64,000 nt of DNA from Eulemur rufifrons (lineage: Eukaryota; Chordata; Mammalia; Primates; Lemuridae): positions 50,079,501-50,143,500 of the forward strand of contig NC_090990.1 of NCBI RefSeq assembly GCF_041146395.1. Direction: 5' to 3'. The stretch's first letter is position 1. Every line of letters begins with the position of its first letter. Made by a program: the position numbers and the translations under genes. Shown here piece by piece: positions 34,639-45,784 of this stretch. The notes beneath the pieces are model-generated. The model had not been told where the DNA came from. It searched no databases and was given only the letters and a program-made list of their open reading frames with translations.

Positions 34639-36017
34639 CAGGGTACTGGCACAAGAACAGAGACATAGACCAATGGAACAGAACAGAGAACCCAGATATA
34701 AAACCATCCTCATTTTGCCATCTGATCTGTGACAAAACAAACAAAAACATACTGGGGAAAAGAATCTCTATTAAATAAATGGTGCTGGGAAAATTGGATA
34801 GCCACATGTAGAAGACTGAAACAGGATCTGCACCTCTCACCTCTCACAAAAATCAACTCATGATGGATAACAGATTTAAATGTAAGGCATGACACCATAA
34901 GAATTCTATGAGAAAATGTTGGAAAAACTCTTATAGACATCGCCTAAGCAAAGAATTTATGAAGAAGATCTCAAAAGCAATCACATCATCAATAAAAATA
35001 AATGAGACCTGATCAAATGAAAAAGCTTCTGCACAGCCATGTAAACAATCATCAGAGTGAATAGACAATTTATAGAATGAGAGAAAATATTTGCATACTA
35101 TACATCCAATAAAGGGCTGAAAACTAGAATCTGTAAAGAACTCAGTCAAATCAGCAACAAAACAATCAAACAACACCATTAAAAAGTGGGCAAATGACAT
35201 GAAAAGAAACTTCTCAAAAGAAGACAGACTAATGGCCAAGAAACATGAAAAAATACTCAACATCTCTAATCATCAGGGAAATGCAAATCAAAACCACAAT
35301 GAGATATCACTTAACTCCAGTGAGAATGGCCTTTATCAAAAAGTCCCAAAACAACAAATGTTGATATGGATGCAGAGACATAGGAACAATCACACACTGC
35401 TGGTGGGACTGCAAACTAGTACAACCTCTATGGAAAGTAGTATGGAGATACCTCAAAGAACTCAAAGTAAAGTTCTACCATTTGATTCACCATTGATACT
35501 GCTGGGTATCTACTCAAAGGAAAAAAAGACATTCTATAAAAAAGACATCTGCACTCGAATGTTTATAGTAGCACAATTCACAATTGCAAAGATGTTGAAA
35601 CAACCTAAGTGCCCGTCAATACATGAGTGAATTAATAAAATGTGGTATATGTGTATCATGGAGTATTACTCAGGCAAAAAAATGGTGAACTAATACCCCT
35701 TGTATTAACTTGGATGGAACTGGAGCCCATTCTTCAAAGTGAAGTATCACAATAATGGAAAAACAAACACCACATGTACTCACCATTAAATTGGTACTAA
35801 TTGATCAACACTTATGTGCACATATGGAAGTAACATTTATTGAGGATTGGGCAGGTGGGAGGTGGGAGGAGGGGAGGGGTAAATTCACACCTAATGGGTT
35901 CAGTGAGCGTAGTGCACGCTGTCTGGGGGATGGGCACGCTTGTAGCTTTGACTTGGGTGGTGCAAAGGCAATTTATGTGATCAAAGCATTTGTACCCCTG
36001 TAATATTCTGAAGAAAA
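34639..36017 (+). mobile_element. Strepsirrhine-type L1 3' end (5'-truncated), sense
   Basis: Starts within ORF2 (gtactggcacaagaacagag) and runs through the ORF2 C-terminal region (ctaatggccaagaaacatga, tgctggtgggactgcaaact, aatgtttatagtagcacaat) into a 3' UTR with a G-rich tract (35850-35880) and the end 'tgtctgggggatgggcacgc ... catttgtacccctgtaatat'. The 143-codon open frame at 35199-35630 switches between the normal and a shifted frame, so it is a remnant, not a working protein. A short tgtaaa occurs near both ends (34632-34637, 36019-36024) as a possible target duplication. Confidence 0.9.
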
Positions 36018-37169
36018 TTGTAAAAATGTATATGTTTATAGCATATATAAAAGTGAAATATATGACAAAAATGATGCAAGAGATGGGAGAGACAATTTAG
36101 AAATCTGTTTTAAGGTCCTTATACTACACACGAAGTGATGTAATATTATTTGAAGGTAGACTTATATTTAAAAAATATATATATTATAAACCCTAAGAAA
36201 ATCATTCATAAAGTAAAAAAGTTATGTACTTATTAAGTCAATATAGAGATAAATGGAATGATAAAAATGTTCAGTTCAACTCAGAGATGGGATGACAGAA
36301 AAAGAGGGGAAAAAAAAGAGACACTGTATAAATTAAACAAATAGAAGATAGCTAGGTAAACAGAACATATCAATCCAACCAGATTAATAACCACTTGAAA
36401 CATGAATGATCTAAACACACCAATTAAATGACAGATTTTCCAGATTGGATAAAATAGCAAGATCCATCTATACACAATCTACGAACAAAAACAACAACAA
36501 AACACTTTAAAAGATTACGTAGGTTAAATGTATGAGGATGTGGAAAGATAGGCCATGAAAATGCTAACTGAAAGAATTATGGATAACTATATTAAAGTAG
36601 ACTTAAGAATAGGAAATATTATCAGGGATAAAGAGGGACATTACATGATGAGAAAGGAGTTGATTTTCCAAGAAGACACAATCCTGACTATGTATGCAGC
36701 TAGTGATACAACTCCAAAATACATACAGCAAATACTAGCATATCTAAAAGAGAAATAGAAAAATCCACAATTATAATTAGAAACTTCAACACCCCTTTCT
36801 TAGTAATTGACAAAACAAGTAGGCAAAAAATCATTAAGGATATAGGTGGCTTAAACCACACTATAAAAGAAAATTGATCTAATTGACATTTATACAACAC
36901 TCCAATCAATAGAGTAATTCATATTTTTTCTCAAGTGCACAAGTGAGCATTTACCTAAACAGACTCTATTCTGAGCCATTAAACAAATCTTAACAAATTT
37001 AAAAGAATAGAAATTATACAAAGTCTGTTCTTGGACCATAATAAAATTAAACAAGAAATTAATAATGGAAAGATTTTTTGAAAATTCCCAAATATTTGAA
37101 AATGAAACAATGCTCTTCTAAATAACCTATGATTTAAATAGGAAGTCTTAATGGAGATTAAAAAAATAT
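36018..37169 (+). repeat. Old L1M, sense (part 2): ORF2 endonuclease region, broken
   Basis: 'taatattatttgaaggtaga' and 'cctaagaaaatcattcataaa' continue the L1M 5' region. From 36400 the endonuclease part of ORF2 follows ('gatctaaacacaccaattaa', 'attatcagggataaagaggg', 'ttctccaagaagacac'-type order near 36660, 'aacttcaacacccctttctt', 'caagtgcacaagtgagcatt'). Numerous stops and indels. Interrupted at about 37170 by another L1 3' end. Confidence 0.85.
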
Positions 37170-37436
37170 CTTATACAGGTAATGAAGGAGAGGGGGACAA
37201 GCTAGAATCAACCAGGTTGTATCCTGGAGTAGCAAAAGGATATTAAGTGGAGAAACTAGTGAAATCTGAATAATGTCTGGAGCTTAGTTAACAGTGATGT
37301 AAGAATATTGGCTTCCTAGTTTTGAAAAATGTACTATAGTTATATAATGTTTTAACAATAGAGGAAACTGGGTGAAAGGTATACTGGGATTCTCTGTGTC
37401 ATCTTTGAAACTTTTCTGTCAGTGTAAAATTACTCC

Positions 37437-37476
<40 letters not shown>

Positions 37477-37824
37477 AGACAGAGTCTCACTCTGTTGCCC
37501 AGGCTAGAGTGAGTGCCGTGGCGTCAGCCTAGCTCACAGCAACCTCAAACTCCTGAGCTCAAGCGATCCTCCTGTCTCAGCCTCCCGAGTAGCTGGGACT
37601 ACAGGCATGTGCCACCATGCCCGGCTAATTTTTTCTATATATATTTTTTTTAGCTGTCCATATAATTTCTTTCTATTTTTAGTAGAGGTGAGGTCTCGCT
37701 CTTGCTCAGGCTGGTCTCGAACTCCTGAGCTCAAACGATCCGCCCACCTCGGCCTCCCAGAGTGCTAGGATTACAGGCGTGAGCCACCGCGCCCGGCCAC
37801 TCCAAAATTTTTTGTTAAAAATAT
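37170..37824 (+). mobile_element. L1M 3' end inserted in L1M ORF2, itself carrying an Alu
   Basis: 'aagctagaatcaaccaggtt', 'gtatcctggagtagcaaaag' and 'cttttctgtcagtgtaaaat' are an L1M 3' terminus. The host ORF2 reads aaaaatat at 37162-37169 before it and aaaaatat at 37817-37824 after it, as expected for a short target duplication or A-tail. The Alu at 37441-37798 splits it near its 3' end. Confidence 0.8.
37441..37798 (-). mobile_element. Lemur-type Alu, antisense, with target-site duplication
   Basis: Poly-T of about 35 at the left, then the reverse complement of a full Alu ending gagccaccgcgcccggcc. The linker (ttttctatatatattttttt, tagctgtccatataatttct) marks the lemur type. It is flanked by actccaaaatttttt on both sides (37432 onward and 37799-37813). 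Confidence 0.97.
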
Positions 37825-38640
37825 TTTGAACTAAATGAAAATGCAATGTATCAAAATTTGTGGGATGCTGCTAAAGCCCTAAATGCCTCTATTAAAAAGA
37901 GGAATGAGTTAAACTTGGTAACCTAAGCTTACACATTAAGAAATGAGAGAAAGAAGAGCAAGTTAAACAGAAAGCAAACAGAAGGCAAGAAATAATAAAG
38001 ATTAGAGCAGAAACCAATGCAACTGAAAGCAGAAAAAAAAAATAGAGAAACTTAATGAATCCAAAGGATCAATATAATTGATAAATCTCTTGCCAGGCTG
38101 ACCAACGGAAACAAAGACACAAATAACTAATATCAGGCATGAAAGGGGGTACATTACTAGTGAATCCACAGACATTTATAGAACAGTAAGGAGATACTGT
38201 GATCAATTGTATGCCCTTTATAAATTCAGCTTTGATGTAACAGATTAATTTACTAAAAGATTGAAAACTACCAACTCACTTAAGAAGTGGTCCTATAGCT
38301 GGTAAATAGAATTTTTAGTTTAAAACTTTCCAAAAAATATTGAAAAAAGGAAATTACAGGCCCAGATTGTTTCACTGGCAAATTCTATGAAACATTCAAG
38401 GATGAAGTATTCCCATTTCTTCACAGTCTCTTCCAGAAAATACAAGATGATGGAACACTTTTCAACTGATTTTATGAAGCCAGCACTGCTTTAATGCCAA
38501 AACCAGACAAAGACATTATAAGAAAACTCCAGATGGATATCTCTCGGGAACATAAACACAAAAATCTTCAACAAATATTAGCAAATCAAATTCAGCAGTA
38601 TAAAAGTGTGAGAATCATCCCATTGATGAACAACTAGGGC
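37825..38640 (+). repeat. Old L1M, sense (part 3): ORF2 reverse-transcriptase region, broken
   Basis: 'tatcaaaatttgtgggatgc', 'caggcccagattgtttcact', 'cagtctcttccagaaaatac', 'cagcactgctttaatgccaa' and 'cttcaacaaatattagcaaa' are the ORF2 region up to and into the reverse-transcriptase domain. It stops near 38640. The rest of ORF2 and the 3' UTR are missing here. Confidence 0.85.
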
Positions 38641-39675
38641 TAAGTGAAAGCAAAAATCCCTTCATTAATTCATTCAGTTATTTTTTCACTAAATACACAT
38701 TTATTCAGTTTTTACTATGTGTAAGAAAATATATTAGCTTTGAGGTATCCCCTAAACAGTGGTAGGAAGGAGAACTTCTGTTGTGACTTTTGGAGAAATA
38801 GATCAGTCATGGCCATTGGTGAATTCCTTTTGGGAGACCCAAAAATGACAGGATGTGAGCATGTCGTCTTGAGATTCCAGGATATAGCTTCAAGTTTGCT
38901 GTTGCTTATGAAATCTTCAGACTCCTAATGATACATGTAATATTGAAAGAAATAATTCAATGTCTAGGGAGATTCTTTCAAAGATTTTGAGGTAGAAGGT
39001 AAAACTTAGGGATTTGGGAGCACATAGGAACGCAGCTGGTGTTTCCATTGCAGGATAAACTTTAGAAGAGAGGAGAGTTGCAAGTTAAACAGCTGCTGTC
39101 TGTAAACTTGAATAAGGACTGAAATATCTTTTGGCTGAAGATAAAAAACATGCTCTGCATGCAAGAAGTGTATTTAATTGGCATCTAGGTAACTTGGTCA
39201 AGAGTGATTTAAATTAAATTTGGAGGTGGAGGAAGGATTTGGCCCAGATAAACATATGAATCTAGTTTCTATGTATTGAGCATAGAGAAGAAATGCATAA
39301 CTAAGAGTTCTGGTGGCACTCAGTGACTCACAAGAAAAAAGAATTAGGAAAGGGGCCAGAAATGCTATTGCTGCCTCAGATACCAATCCACAGATCATAC
39401 GAAATAGGCAAAGTGCAGTGAGAATATAACTTGGGAAAGTGTAATTGGTCTTGTCAGTATCACTGAGTTCTGGTGGAATAGAAGTCAGCTTCAGAAGTAG
39501 TGGAAAGGTATGTCTTCTTCTGAAAACTTCAATGATTTTCAATAGGGAATAAAGAACAATGGATAGTGGTGGATATCAGAATTTCATGTAGAACTTTTAA
39601 AGATCTAATTGTGTATATTCCTAGTTAAAATTATTAAGTGGGTATAAATAGTGGAGCCAAATGATTAGTAGATTG
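38641..39675. other. No gene; weak L2-like antisense piece at 38660-38730
   Basis: 'actaaatacacatttattca' followed by 'tttttactatgtgtaagaaa' resembles an antisense L2 3' end. The frame at 39198-39542 on the minus strand has no support. Confidence 0.35.
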
Positions 39676-39945
39676 CAGCAGACCTAGTGCTGCTCAGTAA
39701 CATGTTTGGTTCTCCTCTTGAGCACAGGGAATATTGCCCTTCTCTGCCTCTTCTTTGAAATTAATGTGACTTTCTATGATGACTGAAAGTGAGCAAAGTG
39801 AACGATGTTATCTGGATTTGGATAACATTTGCATGAGTGAGAAATAAACTTTTGTTATATTAAACCATTCAGAGTTTAAGGATAACTTGCCACTGTTGCA
39901 TAATCTAGCCTATCTTCACTGATACAAAAATATATGTAGTTCTAA
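39676..39945 (+). repeat. Old interspersed repeat, unassigned
   Basis: The ending 'taatctagcctatcttcact' plus 'gatac', preceded by 'gagaaataaacttttgttat', fits a common mammalian repeat ending '...taacctagcctatcctgactgatac'. The family is not named. Confidence 0.45.
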
Positions 39946-40905
39946 AATTTATAGATTGGTGGAAATATATAAATAGGTAATTACAGAAGCGGGTTTCAGC
40001 CAGGTTTTAAGTATAAAATTTTTTTCTCAAATATAAACTTACAGAGATTGCCAGTGTATAAACAGATAAACTGTGCGACTGCATTGTTGGAAGCAGGAGC
40101 TGGCATTTTCCCCTCTAACCAGCCTTTCCACCCTCACCAGACTTTCAGGCCTCTGAGGTCCTTGGGGTCCATTTGCAGAACCACTAAGGCTTAACAAAGC
40201 ACAGCTGAAAAACCACAGCTACAGAAAGACAGATTTTAGTTCAATAACAGGAAGTACTTTCTCTCAGTCAGAAATGTCCAAAGGTAGAATGGATCACTAA
40301 AGTAGTGAGCTGCTGTCTCAGAATTATGAAAGCATTGACTGGTTATGGTAATAATCTGTCATTGACTGGTCATTTCTAGCCTCAGAGGTTTTGGTTCTTA
40401 GGTCTTTTCCAATAGACAACCTTCTCTATTATTTTATCTCTTTCTCTGCTTTATTTTTCTTTATTTTATTCACCACTTATTTACATTATATTAAAAATTC
40501 ATCCATCATTTATTTATCTAGTAGTATGCTGAAGCAATTTTTAAAGTTTTAGAAATTTTTTGAGCCAGTTGTTAAGCACAGACATTATTAAAAATTAAAT
40601 CATGTAAGCTTACAATTAAATAAATTATATCAGAAAACTAGGTAATGATGCTCAAAACTCATCACTTCCTAATTACCTTGCTATATTTTGCTAAATGCTT
40701 TTGAGCTTATTTATATCTGTTATGTCTATACGGTGGGAACATTATATAATGGTGTGCTACTGAACATCTCTCCCAACTTTGCACTCATGAGGTCACGTTG
40801 GTAGCTTGAGATCAGCCATGTAGGAATATTTATACCACAGGCGTCATCAAACTCTACAAATCAGAGCCTCATCTCTGGAGAACTGCCTGTTAAACATTTA
40901 CCGGC
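39946..40905. other. No gene recognised
   Basis: AT-rich. Nothing is supported. Confidence 0.45.
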
Positions 40906-41020
40906 ACACTGCTATATCCATCTATAGCTCTCTCTGCCATGAGGATATAGACTCTGTCTGTTATGTTTATTGTTGTCAGTGTTTGAAAATATTTATTTAT
41001 TGAATAAATTAATGACTGGC
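40905..41020 (+). repeat. L2 3' tail
   Basis: 'ctgccatgaggatatagact' and 'atttatttattgaataaatt' resemble an L2 3' tail. Confidence 0.4.
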
Positions 41021-42065
41021 TAATAATAGGGCCAGCAGGAATTTTAAAAGAAGCAAGATGAGAGAAACCAAGGAACATGAGTGGGAAGGTTTAGAGGAGG
41101 TCGAAATTGTTTTCTGTGCTTTTTTGGTATGCCTGCTTTGGCTGTTTTATGGGGGGCAGTACACGGGAAATATCATCTAACACTGTTCAATTTGTATATA
41201 GAAATTATCCTGCCCAGTTCTCCAAAGAGAGCTTTCCAAAGCAATCCCTGAGCCATTCACAAGTTCCTGAAGAAAATTTGACATTTTTTTCTTTCCCCAT
41301 AGTGTTCATTGCAAGTGCATTTGAAGGCAGGAGTGCTGATTTTGTGGACAAAGAGATAAAATCTTAACTTAGAAAAATCTTACTTCTCAAAATGCAATCT
41401 CAGCAAACCTAAAGAAGATGAGGCTGTAAAGTGGATTGTCTGTCTGTCTGGAGAAGACAAACCCAATTAGGTGGCCCCCAGGGAAGGCTGAGCAAGTGAA
41501 AATGAAGGGAGATCAGACCAATCATCTTAAAGAGATTTCATTGCAAAGTTCCGTAGACTGAAATCTATTGATTATCTTAATGAAGTCCCTACAGGCACCA
41601 CCTTTTGACCAGCTTGACCACATTTAAAAACGTTTTCTGAGGACATTGGCACTGCTGTAGGCCAGGGTTCATGAGCTAGAACCCTGTAGACGGTGTCTGA
41701 GCTACTGACATGATAGATCTGAGTGGCAGTTCAAAAAATTGAATTAGTTTCTAGCACTTAAATATTAGATGGTTTCCACTAAAAATCTGGATTTCTGACT
41801 TCTCTTGAAAATTCAGCATATCCAGTAACACCAGACCTGTATGACCACAAGGCAAAAATCCTCTTGAGCTCAGTAATGCTCAGATGGGTCATACACTCTC
41901 TAGCTTATCACCATCCCCACCATGTCCCCACATCCTATGCTTGGTCATCCCTACTCTTGCAGTCCTTTGATATTGCTGCATAGTCATTTTCCCCCATGGG
42001 ATATTGATTACATTTGGTGGTTGGGTGGCTGACAAGGACGACATTCTGTTGTTTAGCAGCCAATA
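41021..42065. other. No gene recognised
   Basis: Nothing is supported. The open frame at 41107-41367 on the + strand lacks splice or homology evidence. Confidence 0.45.
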
Positions 42066-42069
42066 ATCC

Positions 42070-42180
42070 TTCTACTAGACAGTTAACCTCCCTGGGCCTC
42101 ATTTTCCTTAGGTATAAGTGAAATGGTTGGATCAGGTGATCATTAAGGCTTCCTATTGCTCTGGCACTCTGTGTTTAACA
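42070..42180 (+). repeat. MIR SINE fragment
   Basis: 'cagttaacctccctgggcct' and 'cattttccttaggtataagt' match the MIR core. Confidence 0.65.
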
Positions 42181-43180
42181 CTGAATAAGCCAAATACTCA
42201 CGCTATTCTCTTATAGCTTTTGTTTCCAACTCATATTTCTGTCTCTATTGCTCTATCCATCTCCATCTCTATCTTCATCATCACCTAAAACGTTATTGTT
42301 CTCTTACCATCTCTTTTAGAGAAAGATGACAGCAGGTTAGCTGTAGCAGAGAGGAAGACAGTGGGATTTGATGAAGGCAAAAAAGCATGCATGATCACCC
42401 ATTCCCCATTCTTTCTTCTTATGAAAGACACTGTTTGCTTTGTTAACAGTCTTCACAAAGCTTGAACCAGTAAAACATGCTGATTCTAAAAGAGGATTTT
42501 AGAACTCAAGGAGAATACTTCCTTTTTTACTTCTGCCTTAGTTTCTAAGTATAATTTGCTCATAATATAAAGAGATCAATTGCTAGAAATGTTCACTGTA
42601 TACTTTTCAAAGTTAAATATACCAGCCAGCACCATTTCTTTATCATTAAGCTACCATGGTGATAGATATCCTAGACACACATACATAAAGAACAATTTGC
42701 ATTTTTCTTTATATACCACACTATAATTTATTTATATATCATATTATATATTGTTTATATAAAGGACAAAGTGCTTATCACATCTAAATGGATAGCTTTT
42801 GAATAGTATTTCTCAAACCTGGTTCACGGGCGTAAAGATGCTCTCTCCAATACACCAGCTGCTCCAGTAACCTGAGGACCAGGGTGTAAGGTAAATGCCG
42901 AGGGGACAAATTTGTTGGGATATTATTTTAAGCACATCTAATATAGTGTGCTTTTGTGGTCTTTTTTCCCCTCTGGATAGAAAACACCATTGTGAAAATG
43001 AAATGAATTTTATTTAAGTTTCCTAACTAGATGGGATGTACATAGTTCTGTGAAGGGATTGGAATTTTTCCTTTCAATTTCTTTTTCTGTTCAAATTGGA
43101 AATGTATCTCTTGCCAGTGAAGCCTCTGTATGTAATTTGTATTTAAAGTGCCTAAGAATCGACATTGTTTTTCAAAACAG

Positions 43181-43335
43181 GTAAGACAATCCACGAATGT
43201 TTTTTGTTATTTTGTGTTCTGGATCATCAAAAAATGTATAGTGATAAATTTAATTGTCTCTTGGTTGTGGAAGATAACATTAGAGATTATGTGGAAACAA
43301 AATCTACAGCAGGAATACTTTCAAGGTTTAACAAG
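43181..43335 (+). other. Exon-like segment C (unconfirmed)
   Basis: An acceptor-like tgtttttcaaaacag ends at 43180. One frame is then open for 51 codons to a strong donor-like AAG|GTGTGT at 43335/43336. The predicted peptide (…KTIHECFLLFCVLDHQKMYS…, then …VEDNIRDYVETKSTAGILSR…) has protein-like composition. Alternative acceptor: tatag ending at 43241, giving a 94-base exon. No repeat is recognised over the segment. The gene is not recognised and no flanking exon was found; the cag|gtaag at 43180 could equally be a donor. Treat as a hypothesis. Confidence 0.2.
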
Positions 43336-43430
43336 GTGTGTAATTGAGAAATAATTGAGAGTGTTTCTGTTTAAAACACTTTATGTTCTAGTTCCATTGA
43401 TCCTTTCCCCTTCCTTCCTCTAGCTTGGGG

Positions 43431-43460
43431 TGTGTGTGTGTGTGTATGTATGTATATATA
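43431..43460. repeat. Compound TG/TATG/TA microsatellite
   Basis: A short GTGT array running into gtatgtatgtatatata. Confidence 0.9.
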
Positions 43461-43464
43461 TTCT

Positions 43465-44660
43465 TTCTATTGCTTTATTGCAGGAACAGATGGTGTTAGT
43501 GATCGATCTAGCCCTGGGAGATGATTTGATAATACCAGATTACTCTAATTGCATTGCTTCACTTTCTTTTTTCTTTAATAAGAAAGACTGAAAAAAATTC
43601 CTATTTTTCTTGCGTGTTTGGAAAAGCTCCTCTAATGTTAATTATTCTTACTGACTCATAAGCTTTTGGGTTTCTGTTGCTTAAAAATGACAAGTGCAAG
43701 CAAAGGTTTTGTGGAACCAAAAAAGAAAGACCTTGAAGCTAATAAATGCTTTGTATAATTTCATTGTGTTGGATGATGAACTTGAAAAGTTTGTGCTAAG
43801 GAAAACAATTTATTTCTGAAAACTAATTGTAACTAGTGCCTTGTTTAGTGGGCATATGTAAAATATGGAATTTTTGCTCTGTCCTTTAGAATTTGGAAAT
43901 AAATACAACAGCTTATAAGTTATAAGCTTAAGTTATGAAATAACAGCTATAAAAATCTATATAATATCTACTTTCAGCTTTCCAAGATTAGATCTGAGTT
44001 CTTTTGTTAAATGCGTATGGTTCTGTGATTTTTAAATAAAAGACATAAGCCAACTGAAAATAGTATGTGTAAATTACAACACATGAAAAAAAATGATTGC
44101 TGAAGTTGATAGAGAGCTATACAGTTACATCTAACCATGTCCTTGAAACTCAACAAATAGTTATTAGTTATGTTGTTTCCCAGCAAATATGGTAAGAGTG
44201 CAGTTTAGATATAAATAAATATATATATAATGATGAAAGTATGGAATAGTTATATTAGAAGCAAATTAATGTAAATTCCTCAGAAGAAGTATTGATTAGA
44301 CCAAGATGCCATGTTCAATGTAGCACACTTTAACTGATTTATAAGAATAAAAGTTTAAAAAGAATATGTAGTTATATAACTAATCTTCATGTGCAAAATA
44401 ATATCAAATTGAATTTAAAAAGAATTATTTTCTTAAGACATTAAAAAATTATCCTGATTTTTTAATGAATGTTTGCACTTTTATTATAACCTCTTACAGG
44501 TTTAGTTGGTTTGTCCTTAGCATTTTTCAACATTATGCTAAGCATTAACAATACAAAAAACTGAAACAAAACAACAAATTGATGATTCAGTTCAGAAAAT
44601 AGAAATAACAGTAAAAAAAGTTTCCCAGAAAATATGAGGTATTTAAGGATATTAGCCATC
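43465..44660. other. No gene recognised
   Basis: AT-rich, with no repeat that I can name. Confidence 0.45.
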
Positions 44661-44744
44661 TCTTATACAGATTTAGTTCAATAAATACCTTAGGAATGCT
44701 CATTGGCTACCAGACCCTGTGCTGAGCACTGGATGAATTAGACA

Positions 44745-44910
44745 TACTTCCCCTCTTTAAGGACAGATGAAGTGTCTATCTTTGCTTCTTATGTGTGTAT
44801 CATTCATCTACACATTTTTGGTACCTAGCATAGAGCTGAACATATAAAAGGCAGTCAATAGCCTCCTGTTGCACTGAAGCAAATATTTGTTGGAAGACTT
44901 AACAACTGAG
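44745..44910 (+). repeat. L2 3' tail
   Basis: 'tttttggtacctagcataga' followed by 'gctgaacatataaaaggcag' is the L2 3' tail. The 75 bases before it (44670-44740) look like an L2 end in the opposite orientation. Confidence 0.45.
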
Positions 44911-45084
44911 ATTTTGGAATTACTGTGTTGAGTCATATTTGGGCTTCTCAGAAATTATGTAAATGGACGAGAACATTGGTACAGGATCTCTGGAACTTGC
45001 TAGGATACAAATTATTTAATGATATTTAAATAAAATCATTAGAGTTTATAGTGCTAAACATTTCTATTTATGTTAATGCTTAAT

Positions 45085-45205
45085 ATAGTGGAAAAAGCAG
45101 GAGTCCAGGGGTAAGATACCTGTGTGGTCTCAGGCAAGCAGCCTACCATCCTTGAGGCTGGGATTTCTCCATCTTTAACATGAGGGCCAAACAATGGTTC
45201 TTAAC
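45085..45205 (+). repeat. MIR SINE fragment
   Basis: 'gtggaaaaagcaggagtcca', 'gtggtctcaggcaagcagcc' and 'ggatttctccatctttaaca' follow MIR. Confidence 0.6.
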
Positions 45206-45784
45206 CAGAAGTCACAGATGACCTTAAGGCCTTTAATTACTTAGAATGGCATATAAAATGATTTAGATATGTTTGTGAATATAATTTTTACTTGGACAAG
45301 ATCCAAATTCAGTAGATTCTAAAGAAGCCTATATCCCCACCTGTAAATTTAATTTCTGGTCTAAATTATCTCTACAGTTTACTACTCTGAAAAATAGTCT
45401 TTAATAATCAAAAAATTAAAATTAGGGAACAAACCTTTCAGCTTGTTATTATATAATAGAAATTCCATTTTGGATCATTCTCTGTTTTCTACCCTAATCA
45501 AATAATTAACCCATGAAGCAGCTAATGAGTATTTATTGATAATCATTATATATTCTGAACTGGAATAACAAAAGGAAATAGTGAAAGATCTACCAGTTTC
45601 TTTCTTCAAAGAATCCATTATCTAATTAGGAAGATTAAATCAACCTAGTCTTTCCTTTCAGTATTGTCATGGAGATGAATCGTACACCTGGAAAAGTACC
45701 GGGAAGCTATATTTAAGACTATATTGGTTTTACGTGTAATAGATTAATTCTAGCAGATTTATTAAGGAGATACCATTTTCAAGT

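Noticed and set aside
34931..35263. 110-codon minus-strand frame
   Set aside because: Antisense shadow of L1 ORF2.
35199..35630. 143-codon open frame
   Set aside because: Part of L1 ORF2; the frame shifts out of and back into the true ORF2 frame, so it is a decayed remnant.
37534..37734. 66-codon minus-strand frame
   Set aside because: Entirely within the antisense Alu.
39198..39542. 114-codon minus-strand frame
   Set aside because: No homology recognised and no exon boundaries; length is within chance for 64 kb in six frames.
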